Assembly (NCBI RefSeq): GCF_004364335.1
Contig: NZ_SOCR01000009.1
Coordinates: 286,204 to 350,203, forward strand
DNA: 64,000 nt
Direction of reading: 5' to 3'
From: Pseudomonas graminis
GTDB taxonomy: Bacteria > Pseudomonadota > Gammaproteobacteria > Pseudomonadales > Pseudomonadaceae
Positions 52,532-63,100 of this stretch are shown here, piece after piece; positions within the stretch are counted from its first letter, which is position 1, and every line of letters begins with the position of its first letter. The translations under genes were made by a program, and so were the position numbers. The notes below the pieces were generated by a model, which did not search any database, had not been told where the DNA came from, and saw only the letters and a program-made list of their open reading frames with translations.

Positions 52532-52684
52532 CTACACGCGCAACGCCAGACGTGGCGCGGCCTGCACGCCGGTCGGATCAGGTGGCGCGCTGTCACCCCA
52601 CAAAACCACCCCGACGCGGGTTTTGAATCCCTTTCAACACACTCAATACGCTATTTTAAATTTCTGTCACACGAGCCATTTCCC

Positions 52685-53008
52685 ATGCCCGAGCTACTTA
52701 TGCCATACGATCCAGCGCACGCCATGACCGACCCGCAAGCGGTGGCCATCTTTCTCACGGATGCGCTTCAGACGGGTGATGCAGGTTACGTCGGCAAGGT
52801 ATTAGGCATGGCGGCACGCGCCAAGGGCATCGGTGTAATCGCCGAAGCAACAGGGCTTACACACGATCAGTTGGAAGGTTTTTTCAGCGCCGGTGACACC
52901 CTGCGCTTGGACGCGCTGCTGGTGATCGTGCATGCGCTGGGCGTGAAGTTGACCGTTTGCCCTATCGATGCTGATGAGCCTGCATGCAGTAACGAAGTAC
53001 CTGGCTGA
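52685..53008 (+). CDS. HigA-type addiction-module antidote, toxin absent
   Basis: A 107-residue helix-turn-helix protein of the putative addiction-module antidote group. Seen: AVAIFLTDALQTGDAGYVGK, then GMAARAKGIGVIAEATGLTH and LRLDALLVIVHALGVKLTV. Partner toxins of the HigB type usually lie just upstream, but none is present. ATG at 52685 or 52700. It marks one edge of a three-gene island (antidote, primase, XRE regulator) on this minus-strand CDI locus, and runs the other way. Confidence 0.75.
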   Translation: MPELLMPYDPAHAMTDPQAVAIFLTDALQTGDAGYVGKVLGMAARAKGIGVIAEATGLTHDQLEGFFSAGDTLRLDALLVIVHALGVKLTVCPIDADEPACSNEVPG

Positions 53009-53158
53009 TGCCCTTTCGGTAGCCCCTGCCGATGCGGTGGCGTGGCCGCCGTGTCGGCGGGGGCCAACAAGCGCAGCGCGTTAGGCTTTGGACTTAAAGG
53101 GGTATCGGGGCGCAGCCCTGATCAGGGTTTTGCGGACATCGACTCCGTTGAGGCTCTG

Positions 53159-55897
53159 TTAACCGCTCTGGATGCCGAAGCGTTCGGTCAGTCGGCCCAA
53201 ATGGATTTTTAACTGGGTATCTCCCCAGCCAGTGGCCTCGCGCACGTCCTTGCGACCGAACCGAAACTCTTTTTCTTTGAGTCCCTGCGCCTGACTTCGG
53301 GCCTCGACCCAGCCTTGCAACAGCTCCAGCAACCGCCGCGTTTGCGGCGGTAGTTCGTCCAGGGTGCGACCAAGAATGTCGTGGGCCAGCCGGTTGGCCA
53401 ACACAATGTCGCCCTTCGTGACCTCGATGTAGGCCAGGGATTTGCCGCGATGCTCGACGTGTTTGATTGGGCGTTGATGCTGATGCAGCAAGGCAATGCA
53501 GCGAATCAGCGTCAGGTACTTCATGTGGTCACGCCGGGTCCGGGTTTTGTCCGAAAGAAAGGTCAGTTGGTCAGCAAACGGATTGACCACGGCCACGGTT
53601 TTGATCAGCCGCTGGGCGTTCTGGTGCAGGCGAGTAATCGCCTGTTTTTCAGCGTCGGCCAGCAGGCCGTCGAGGGTTTGTTTTTTGCGTTGGGCTGCGT
53701 GAATGGCTTCGGTTTGTTCGCGGCTTTCGTTGATGGTCAGCACCAAACAACGGTTGAGCAGTTCTTCGTCCACGTCGATGGCCGTGGTGGTGAGCATCAA
53801 CATCACCGGGCCCTTGACGCTGTATTGCTTGGTCACCAGGTTGCCGGTGGCTTCGTCCTTGCCGGTGCTGGCAATGGTCAATTCGCCGTCCGATTGCGGC
53901 AATTTCAGGGCATAGGCCGCTTGGCGAACGCCCTCTTCCTCGGCGACGGCCAGAATCTGGTGTTGCAGATCCGTTTCGCCAAGATAGAAAAGGCTCTGGC
54001 CGGTCATGGCGCTGTATTGGATGCGTTCTTCTTCCGGCATCAGGTTTAGAACTGCGTCCATCAGGCTTGATTTACCGGCCGCGCTTGATGACTGAATTAA
54101 CACCGCCAAGGGCTGATCAAGTTTGCGAGAAACGGCCGCCAAGTACCCGGCCAGCAGGTTGTAGGATTCACCGACGACACCACAACGGGTCAAATCTGCC
54201 TCGATGCGCTCGATCAGATTCGGCGCACGCAACAGGTTTAATGCGGCCAGCTCATCCTCGGCGCTCAGCGTCGGGGTGGGATTTTTCGGGGCCAGTGCCG
54301 CCTGGATTGTCGCTTCCTGCAAACCTTCCAGCTTGAGCAACAACTTGCCCAGGTCGCGCTTGATAATTTCTTCCGGCACGCCCAGCTCTATGCTGGCCTG
54401 TTTCAAATAGCTATACCGGGCTTTGGCCGCATACAAATCAAAACTGTCCACGTAATAGGCCGCTTCGCGGCCCATTACGTGCTCTTCGGCGACCTCGCGG
54501 CGCACCTGCACATTGACCCGCATTTGCTCCGGGCCGAGGTTCTTTTTCCAGCCACGTACCCGCCATCGACGGTCGGCAACGGCCAACAAAAGATCGCCCT
54601 GGGCGTTTTCGCTAAAAGTTTCCGATTCGGAAACCGGACCATCAAGAGGCAAAGTTTCCGAATCGGAAACACCCGGCACCGGTGGCAACTCGGCGGCTGC
54701 CTGCGGCGCAGCGGCTAAAGAAAAAGAGGTGTCTGGCTCAACCGAAACCGGTGCACCTTTGCCCTGCCACAGCGCCTGTTGCAACAACTCGCCCAACGCC
54801 TGGGCCGGATTTTCCACCTGCAAGGCAAAAGCATTGGCGTCCATGCCTTGCGGAAACAACAAACGAAAAACTTCGATGCCGGCTGAACGCAGTTCCTCGG
54901 CCAATTTTTCTGCCGCCGTGTCTCCCGCTGAATCACGGTCGAAAGCAATCACCACCCGCTGCGTGCCATGGTATTTCAGGGCCTGCCAGTGGTCTTGAGA
55001 AAAACCGTTCACGCCATAGGCGCTGATGACGTTACGAAAACCCGCACACCAAAAGGTCATGGCGTCGATCAGCGATTCACAGAGAATAATTTCCAGGCTG
55101 GCCAGCAACGCGGCCTCGTTCCAAACCCCGCGTAACGGCGTGGCCAAGTACATATGCCGGGACTGGTTGGCGGGAATTTTGTTGTTCGGCTGCATCCGCC
55201 GTCCGTAAAGCTGCATCACTCGCCCGGATTGCTCCGGCTGGGCGCCGCTTTCCAGGCCCAGCACCGGCACGACCAGACAACCGTTCAAATGCTCGTGCCC
55301 GGTAGAGCGTAAAACGCCCAAATCTTGCAGGTGCTGTCGCACCTGCCGACCCGCCTGGGTATGGCCTGCGGGCAAGCGATACGTCAGGGTTTTATTGGCA
55401 TAACCGAGTTGGAAATGCTCGATCAGCTCAGGGTGGTTCAGGCCGCGAGATTCCAGATAGGCCAGTGCTTCGGGGGATTGTTTGAAATTGGCGTGATAGA
55501 ACTCGGCCACCGAACGCAGCAGCGCTGCGGCTTCAAGATCAGAAGAGCCCGCAGCTAAAGAAGGGAGGTGTCGAGCATGGCTGCGTGTCACACCGACTTT
55601 TTCCGTGCTATCCAGTGGCGCGTCGTTGCGCAGCAGTTGAACCGCGTGCGGCAACGACACGCCTTGAGTTTTCATCACCCAATCGATCACCGAACCTGCG
55701 GCCCCGCAGCCAAAGCAGTGATAGAGGTTTTTCTCCTCGGAGACCGACAGGCTGGGCGTGCTTTCGTCATGAAACACGCAGCACATGACCCAGTCCTTGC
55801 CGCGCTTTTTCAGCTCATGGCCCTGCGACTGGATCAGCCGAACCAGCGACACCTCACGCTTGAGGCGCTCCAGTTCGGCTTCGGGGATGCGGGCCAT
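53159..55897 (-). CDS. Mobile-element DNA primase-helicase, CHC2 zinc finger, TOPRIM and P-loop
   Basis: A 912-residue protein. Seen: CHC2 zinc finger (CCVFHDESTPSLSVSEEKNL then YHCFGCG, about residues 38-66), a TOPRIM primase core (about 225-340: ILCESLIDAMTFW; VIAFDRDSAGDTAAEKLAEE), a linker with repeated SESET, and a C-terminal ATPase-like domain (about 580-750) with P-loop LIQSSSAAGKSSLMDAVL. ATG at 55897 follows AGAAG. Such primases serve phage satellites, ICEs or plasmids. It lies 100 bp from a divergent XRE regulator, as in small integrated elements, but no integrase or attachment site is visible. Confidence 0.82.
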   Translation of the reverse strand: MARIPEAELERLKREVSLVRLIQSQGHELKKRGKDWVMCCVFHDESTPSLSVSEEKNLYHCFGCGAAGSVIDWVMKTQGVSLPHAVQLLRNDAPLDSTEKVGVTRSHARHLPSLAAGSSDLEAAALLRSVAEFYHANFKQSPEALAYLESRGLNHPELIEHFQLGYANKTLTYRLPAGHTQAGRQVRQHLQDLGVLRSTGHEHLNGCLVVPVLGLESGAQPEQSGRVMQLYGRRMQPNNKIPANQSRHMYLATPLRGVWNEAALLASLEIILCESLIDAMTFWCAGFRNVISAYGVNGFSQDHWQALKYHGTQRVVIAFDRDSAGDTAAEKLAEELRSAGIEVFRLLFPQGMDANAFALQVENPAQALGELLQQALWQGKGAPVSVEPDTSFSLAAAPQAAAELPPVPGVSDSETLPLDGPVSESETFSENAQGDLLLAVADRRWRVRGWKKNLGPEQMRVNVQVRREVAEEHVMGREAAYYVDSFDLYAAKARYSYLKQASIELGVPEEIIKRDLGKLLLKLEGLQEATIQAALAPKNPTPTLSAEDELAALNLLRAPNLIERIEADLTRCGVVGESYNLLAGYLAAVSRKLDQPLAVLIQSSSAAGKSSLMDAVLNLMPEEERIQYSAMTGQSLFYLGETDLQHQILAVAEEEGVRQAAYALKLPQSDGELTIASTGKDEATGNLVTKQYSVKGPVMLMLTTTAIDVDEELLNRCLVLTINESREQTEAIHAAQRKKQTLDGLLADAEKQAITRLHQNAQRLIKTVAVVNPFADQLTFLSDKTRTRRDHMKYLTLIRCIALLHQHQRPIKHVEHRGKSLAYIEVTKGDIVLANRLAHDILGRTLDELPPQTRRLLELLQGWVEARSQAQGLKEKEFRFGRKDVREATGWGDTQLKIHLGRLTERFGIQSG

Positions 55898-55997
55898 CGG
55901 GTTTCTTCTAAAATGCGTCAACAATCATATTAGCTATATTTAATTAATCCTAATATGCCATCTCCCGTCAAGCGGCAAAAAAACGAGGCATAGACTC

Positions 55998-56393
55998 ATG
56001 GTCCATTTCCCAACGCTGGTTCTGCCCATGAGCTTCCCGCAACGCTTGGCGGCCCTGCGCAAAGAGCGCGGACTGACACAGCAACAGATGGCTGACACCA
56101 TTGGTGTGCATATTTCGCAGCTACGGCGCTATGAAGCAGGCACAACACAACCGACCATCGAAGTCTTTCGAAGGACCGTTCTGGCTCTGAGTGTCAGCGC
56201 CGATATGCTGCTATTTGATGAGGGAGAACGTGGGCCGGATGACCGCCTGAAACTTCAGTTTGAGGCCATTTCCAAGCTGGATGACAAAGAGCGCGAAGCC
56301 CTGGAGACAGTGATCAGTAGCGTATTGCACATGCACGACGCCAAGCGCTGGACACAAGCTGCGACTAAAAGAGACAGCTTGCCGGGCCAATAA
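55998..56393 (+). CDS. XRE-family transcriptional regulator
   Basis: A 131-residue phage-repressor-like regulator. Helix-turn-helix at about 15-70 (RLAALRKERGLTQQQMADTI, then HISQLRRYEAGTTQPTIEVF) and a helical C-terminal part (LKLQFEAISKLDDKEREALE) seen in repressors of integrated elements. A GAGG motif lies nine bases before the ATG at 55998; the ATG at 56028 is another candidate. It is divergent from the primase gene across a 100 bp AT-rich gap likely to hold operators. Confidence 0.82.
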   Translation: MVHFPTLVLPMSFPQRLAALRKERGLTQQQMADTIGVHISQLRRYEAGTTQPTIEVFRRTVLALSVSADMLLFDEGERGPDDRLKLQFEAISKLDDKEREALETVISSVLHMHDAKRWTQAATKRDSLPGQ

Positions 56394-56590
56394 AACGGGC
56401 CAACCTTGAAAAAAGGACCAGTTCTGTGGGGCTGCCGCTGTGTATAACAAATGCTATACAACTCACTTCAGTGCTTGCTGGGTGAAACACTCGTTTTGTA
56501 TTACAAATGTATAACAGCACCCAGCAGACAGAAACCGGATAACTAATTGATACATATAGAAAATACCCACCTCGCGAGAGGTGCGTGATG

Positions 56591-56790
56591 TGTATTGAGA
56601 TTTTGCTCCTGTTAAGGAGCGAAAATTCATGTTGAAAAAGGGCGTATTGAGCAGGTAGACCGTAGGTCGTCAGGGTGGTAGACAAAAAGGAGACAAAAGG
56701 ACTGCAGAAAGGATGCAAATAGGATGCAAAAAGAGTGCAATTAGGATGCAAAAAGAGTGCAATTAGGGTGCAGATAGGGTGCAAAAACAC
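56591..56790. repeat. Post-immunity spacer repeat, copy 1
   Basis: TGTATTGAGATTTTGCTCCT to GAGCAGGTAGACCGTAGGTC is the direct repeat of 50501-50590. It is followed by about ten phased units of AGGATGCAAA/TAGGATGCAA type (10-11 bp period) from 56685 to 56788. Upstream to the XRE stop (56394-56590) there is no gene. Confidence 0.8.
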
Positions 56791-56807
56791 CGGCGCAAGG
56801 CCGGTGT
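56783..56807 (-). terminator. Terminator of the main cdiA-cdiI operon
   Basis: On the minus strand ACACCGGCC-ttgc-GCCGGTGTTTTTGC: an 8 bp GC stem and T-run, 60 bp after the cdiI stop. The imperfect copy near 50684-50706 is the equivalent after the Imm70-like gene. Confidence 0.85.
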
Positions 56808-56866
56808 CAGTGTGATACAAAGTCATTGCATGTCAGTAAAATCTGGGGCTTTTACTGATGAGCAAA

Positions 56867-57127
56867 CTACTCCTCGATCAACCCCAGCGCTTCGCCCAAG
56901 CTTTCCACAAACTCTGCCTGCTCATCTGAATACTCTATTGCGATGCTTTTAAACTGTGAGCACAAAGATGATTTAGATTCCAAGTCCATCATTTGCAATG
57001 TCGAAGCTAATTGTTCAAGCCCCTGCATTGCAGCATCTGGATTTAATGCATCATCCCCCGAAAACTCAAGAAATATAGCAAGCTCAACAATGGCTCGCGC
57101 AACGTGCTTATTGATTTCCTGGCTCAC
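56867..57127 (-). CDS. cdiI: Immunity protein of the main CDI system
   Basis: An 86-residue acidic all-helical protein (MSQEINKHVARAIVELAIFL; ALNPDAAMQGLEQLASTLQM). It starts with GTG inside the last codons of cdiA, overlapping by 20 bp in another frame, which fixes its role as the cognate CdiI. The family is not recognised. A terminator follows at 56783-56807. Confidence 0.78.
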   Translation of the reverse strand: MSQEINKHVARAIVELAIFLEFSGDDALNPDAAMQGLEQLASTLQMMDLESKSSLCSQFKSIAIEYSDEQAEFVESLGEALGLIEE

Positions 57128-60100
57128 GAATCACCTTCACTGAAATATTTTTAATGCCCAGCTCATCAAACATTTTCTGAGCTCTATTTGCTTGAGCCTG
57201 TGTAGGTACTTCCCAGCGCGCAGTTAAACCATTCTGACTTAACACGTCAGACTGCCTAAGCGCCTGGTCCTTCGATTTGCTTGTCGTTACAACCGAAATC
57301 TTGCGATCAACTAAAACTTCACCATCCACACCATCGAATTTAACCAACCTTGTTGATCCATCCGGCATTGTTCTTTCTAGCGCAGGAGCTTGGCCAGATT
57401 GGGTTGCAGGATTGGAGCGAGCACCGGTTGCTGAGTCATTGTAATCCCGGGCACGCGAACTCATACCTGCATTCTCATCAACCCACTTGACCTTAGTTGA
57501 CGCAAGATCATCTACCTTACCGGCAGCGTCACCAGTTGCTTTTGTACCGCTTTCGGCAGTTGATCTTACTCCCGCCGTCTGCGTCGGACCAGCCCCACCG
57601 CCCAGCAAAGCGTACACGACGAAGTTGACAGTATCCGCTGCGGTTTTTTCCAGTGCCGCCTGTAGCCAACCGCACTTGCCAGCGCAATTTGCCACAATGT
57701 CCGCATAATACTCAGCAGACTGCTGGTAAGTGTCGCCGAGCATAACATCCTGGGCCTTGAGTTTCGTGTAGGCATTCCTGTCAGTTTCGATCTGCTCACG
57801 CATCTCGCCTACACACGCCAAATCACCCGCGTCCCAGCAGCCCTTGAGCTTGTCAACATTGGCCGCTGACTCTTTGGCAATGTCCTTGATGACATTGAGC
57901 TCGCAGCCTTGCACCCCTTTGCAACTCGCATATCGAGCAGCGTAGGCATCAGGCCGTCCTTGATTGAGAAAGTTGTTATCTACGGCGTTCTGAGCTGTTC
58001 CGGCGCCGGTTACTGCAGCCGCCGCTCCGCCACCGGTAATCGCTCCCGCCAATCCCCCTGCCACTGTGGACAACGCCGAGACTGTTTGACGCTCCTCCTC
58101 TGTCAGGTCTTCGGTCTTCTTGTCTGGATAAAGCTGGCGGGCCACCAACTCTCCAATACTCGCGCCTGCTGCGCCGGCCAAAGCTGAATTACCCTGGGCC
58201 TTAGCCACCAGTGCTCCCAGCACTGCATGCGCCATCAAGTTGGCTTCTGGACTGTCGGCCGTCAGGCGGTGGATTTGCTCCGCCAGATAGGGTGCAGCTG
58301 CCCCGGTGAGCGCTTGCGCAATATTCCCACCCGCAAGCCCCTGCAAAGCGGCGGTGACGGCTTGCGCCGCACGTTGATAGTCGCTGCCCGTCCCATATTG
58401 CTTCATGACTGTATTGGTGATCTGGGTCGCGATTTGCTCGGGCGTTGGATCCGCGTTGCCACCGGCGATCAACTTGTCACGTGCAGCCGCGATTGCTGCG
58501 GGGTCTTTCTGAGCGTTGGCGGCGTTGATGGCACCTTGCGTGCGAACGATATCCATCGACTGTGTGCCGATCTCACTGATCAGCTTTACTTGTTGCAGGC
58601 GCTTCTGTTCTTTCTCTTTATCGAAGATTGGGCTGATGCTGTCGTTGGCACGTTCGACATCATGACTGAGTGTGGAGACATCTTGTTTCTGCTGGCCGGG
58701 ATCACGGACCTGTAATTCACCTTCGGAAATAGCAGACGATGTTGTGCCACTGGCGCTACCAGCATGGTTGTAAGCGATCAAAGTGCCGCTAGGCATGTTG
58801 CTGGTAAAGCCGCCAGCGCCGTTACTGGAACTGCTGGCGCTAACGCTCTGCATCTGGCTTTTGTATTGGGCCTCGTTTTTGATATCGCTCCATCCAAGGG
58901 TGCCAGTGCTTAGCCGATTCTTATCGGCCTCTGCGGTACTGGCGATGACGCTACCGTCCAGTTGTGTGTGATTACCCACATCAATCTGATAGCCACCTTT
59001 GCCAGCGTATAAGCCGGTCTGCTCCTGCACGCTTTGGTACTTGGAGTCAATCTTGGTCTGGCTGACGCTGAGGCTGGCTGAACCGCCTGCGCCAATGAGC
59101 GCGACGCTTACCCCCCCACTCACCTCGGCCTGCTTGGACTTGTAATTGTCGGTGTCTTGAAGGCTCTGCAGCGTTAAGTCATGACCCACATTAGCGGCAA
59201 CCCTGTCAGCACTGACCTGCGCCCCCTTGAGCGTCGTGTCTCGGCCACTGACCAGACTCGCCTGATTACCTGCGTCCAGCGTGGTCTCAGTCCACGTAGT
59301 GCCGGTACCTTTTGCATTGCCCGTACCTTTATTCGCGTTGGCAAAAATACTCAGGCCGCCCCCATCAGGACCGCCCCCCAAACTAACCCCTATCGCACCA
59401 CCGGCACTCTTGTTTTTTCCATCCAATCTTTGACTGTTGGCCGCTGCTTCAAGGTTTATATCTCGTTCAGCGTTTAGAGAAATATCGTTGGCTGCTTTGA
59501 GGCTGCTGCCTTGAACACGGATGTCGCCTTCTTGTCCGGGAATACCATTGCCGACTGCGACAATGCTCAGATTACTGCCGCTGGTCAGGCTGCTACCTTG
59601 GCTGATCGTCTGCTCTTGAGTCTGTTTTGAGTTGGACTTCTGCGAACCCAGGGAGACGCTTATACCCACGAATTGGCCGGCGTTATCAGCCGTCATACCG
59701 CCATTCTGCTGAGCAGCCTGCCAGGCCTGAACGCCGGTTAACCCCGCTTTGACACCTTGCAGGGCAGAAACACGACTGTCGTCTTCCTGCTTCGCTGCCT
59801 TGGCCGTTTGATACGCAGCGTCGACGGCGCTACCGACTGTTCCAGAAAGGGCCAGCGTCAACCCGCCACTTTTGCTTTTGGAGGTCTGCTCGCTTTTGTT
59901 GTTGTTATCGGCGGCGACAATGTTGACGTTTTGCCCGATAAGGTTGATGTCCTTGCCGGCAATGACATCAGAGCCTCTAACAGTCAGGTCTTTACCCGCC
60001 TGAATATCAATGCTGCCGAGCACACTGCCGACGGTACTGGCCTTGCTGGTTTCAATTGTATTCGCCGAAGTGTTTTGGGCACTGGTCGAGCCGATGGTGA

Positions 60101-63100
60101 AACCTATACCGCCAGTGCCGAACAAGCCGGATTTTTTGCTCGACTTTAAATGACTCTCTTCACTGGTCTCGGTCGCATTATCGATCTGGATATTGCGACC
60201 GGCGATCAGGCTGGTGGATTGAGTAGAAACCACATCGCTAGCAGTGACGTTGATATCTTGCTTAGCCCCCATCAGCAATGTGTCAGCGCTGACAGAAGCA
60301 CCCTGCTGGGTCGTGGAACTGCTGCTATCAATGCGCGTTTTCTGGGTTTTAGATAGCCCAGATCTGCTGGTTTTTGTTTTCTGGTAGTAGCTGTAATCGC
60401 TGTCCTGTGCTGCGCTGAGATCAAGATCACCGCCCGCGTACAGATAAGCTTCCTTCCCGGCGCTGACGCGACTGGCACTCAGCAACAGATCCTGACCCGA
60501 ACTCAGGGCGATATTGCTCCCGGCAGTAACAGTCGTAGAAACCTGACTTACATGATCCTGCTGACTCGTCACCTTCTTGCTCTTGCTGTACGAATGCTCT
60601 TCATCCGCCGCCGAGCTGATGGTGACGTCTTCGGTCGCGGCCATGGCGATGTCGCGTTTGGCGTCGATCTGGCTGGCGATGGCGTTGATGTCTCGACCGG
60701 CCTGGACCGAGAGGTCGCGACCTGCGCTGACGGTCGAGCCGATCTGGGTGATGTCGCTGCTGGTGTGTTTGCTGTTCAGCACGAGGCTGTCAGTCAATTG
60801 AGTTGAGGCGGTGTTGACGTCTCGGCCAGCGTTCAGCGTCATGTCGCGACCGGCTTGCAAGGTGCTGCCGATGTTGTTGATATCACGTCCGGCGGAGACG
60901 CTCAGGTCGTTGGCGGCTTCGATGCGCGCTGCGTTGTCGGCGTACTCCTTATGCAGTTGGCCCCGCACGTCGCTGTCCAGCGAAGTGACCGTTCGCTCGT
61001 TGGTGACATCGCCGCCGATGGCGGTCACGGTGACGTCGCGACCGGCGATGATGCCGCCCGCCTTGTTGGTGACGTCGTTGCCCGCGAGCAGGTCCAGACG
61101 GTTGCCGGCTGAGATCAGGCCGCTGTTTACGAGGTCATTGCCGGCGGTGGCGGACAGCTTGTTGGTGGCCTTGAGGGTGCCGACGTTGTCGAGGTTCTGG
61201 CCGGCGATGAGGGTTACGTCCTTGCCGGCGATCAGCGCGCCGTTCGGGGCGAGACGACCGTCGGCCTGGGCCAGATACAGCACCGGCACCAGCACGTTTT
61301 CGCCATTCACTTCGCGCTCTTCGAGCCAGACGATGTCGTGGGTCAGTGCCGCCACTTGCTCGGAGGTCAGCGAGACGCCGACGGTCAGGTTGAGCTGGGT
61401 TTTGCTGGCGATGGCGTTGTTCATCAGGTACTTGAACTGATCCTCGTTGGAGGTCTGTCCGTCGATGAATGCCTGGCCGGTGCGCGAGGTAACGGCCTGT
61501 TGCACCAGGCGCTGTTCGTAAAGGCCGTCGCCCAGGCGCTTGGCGCTTTCGTCGGGGTTGTAGCCGAGGCCCGCGAGCAGGTAGTCCGAGCTCATGAATT
61601 GCTTTAGGTCGGTGAGCACCGGGTTGGTTTCGATCAGGTACTTGCCGGTGCGGGCCGTGGCTGCGGTGGAGGGCAGGCCCTGAACCCGGGCGACGGTCTG
61701 CGCGCTCGCTGGCTGGCCCGGGCTCGTCCCGGTGGGGTTGGCGCCACCGATGACGCTGATCCCGGGAATGGGGGTAACGCCTGTCGAGCCCGGAATTCCC
61801 GAGACGCCGGTAACGCCTGCTGCGCCCGTGACACCGGTAATGCCGCGGACACCTGATACGCCTCTGACGCCTGTGACACTTTCGACACCTGCGACCTGGT
61901 CGACGGCTGCAATGCCGCCAGCGCCGGCCTGGTGGCTCGGGACCGAGAACCCGCCGCTGCCGGAATCGCCCGGTGTGGAAAAGTTGAAAGCCGATGCATC
62001 GGCGTTGATGCCTGACGGATTTCTGGTGGAATCGCCGAGCTGCCGACCGGTGCTGAGTGCCTGATTCGCGGAGGCGATTTGCAGGTTGCTGCCCTGCCCA
62101 ACGGGAAGGGCCTGGTCGCGCTGGGCGCTAGAAACACTGGCACCTGTCATGGTCCAACTTTGTGGTGCGGTGGTGGGTGCAGCGATAGCGGCGTTACTGC
62201 CGCCCTGCCCGCTCAGGCGGAACAGGCCGTTCTGCCCTGTAGGGAGGCTGAATCCGGGGAGCGCGGTGGGGTCGACTTGCTTTTGCGCAAGGTCGGGCGG
62301 CAGTTGTGCGTTCAAGCGAACAACGACGGTCTGACCGGTGCCGTTGGCATGGGTGTCGGCGACTTTGTTGGTGCCGCCGGCTGAGGCGTAGTCTTCGTGA
62401 ATGACGCTGTTTTGCAAGTCTTTGGTGGCGGTGATCGCCACGTTTCCGCCCGCCTGGATGACGGCGCTGCGACCGGCATTACCGGTGCCGTCTTTGGCGA
62501 CTTCGACGTCGCTGACCAGCGTCATGGCGGTGATCTGAGTAGGCAGTTGCAGAAGGTTTGCGGGGTCGTATTGGGAGACCGGCTTGGAGCCGAATCCGTA
62601 ACCGGTCAGCGTATTGGTAACCGCAGCGCCGGTTATCGCATCCGTGATTGAAGTCACTTTTACGGTGCCGCCGTCATGCCCCGGCTCCCGGCCGGTTTTA
62701 TAGGTGACAACCGCAAGGCGCAGCTCCCCCGACGGGGCCACGTAGTAAATCTTTGGAAAATCGGGATTGTCGCGCTGGTTATAGGCATCAACCGTAGGCA
62801 GGAAGCGTCTGACCGTCCCATCCGTGGAACCACCATGGAAGAACGTCCGCGTGCGCTCAACCGTCCCGCTCACCGCACCGATGTTCTTGACGTTATCCGC
62901 TTGGATCGAAATATTGCCGACCGCACTGATCGTGCTCTTGCTGTTGATAAAGCTGCCGCCGGTGAAGTTGAAATTACCACCGGAAGTCATCAAAGCCGAA
63001 GCGCTGGTGTCGTTGTCCTGGCCTGCGTCGAAGGTTTCGCGGGCGATGTAGTTAACCGAGTAATGGTCACCGCTGCAGTCAACGCACTGCACCGCAATGA

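Noticed and set aside
52347..52727. Plus-strand 126-codon frame upstream of the antidote as its missing toxin
   Set aside because: It is antisense to the displaced toxin tip, has no RelE/HigB features and overlaps the antidote start in another frame.
56685..56790. Replication origin iterons for the primase element
   Set aside because: The phased TGCAAA repeats also follow the Imm70-like gene where no primase lies next door, so a post-immunity spacer explains them better; kept only as an alternative.
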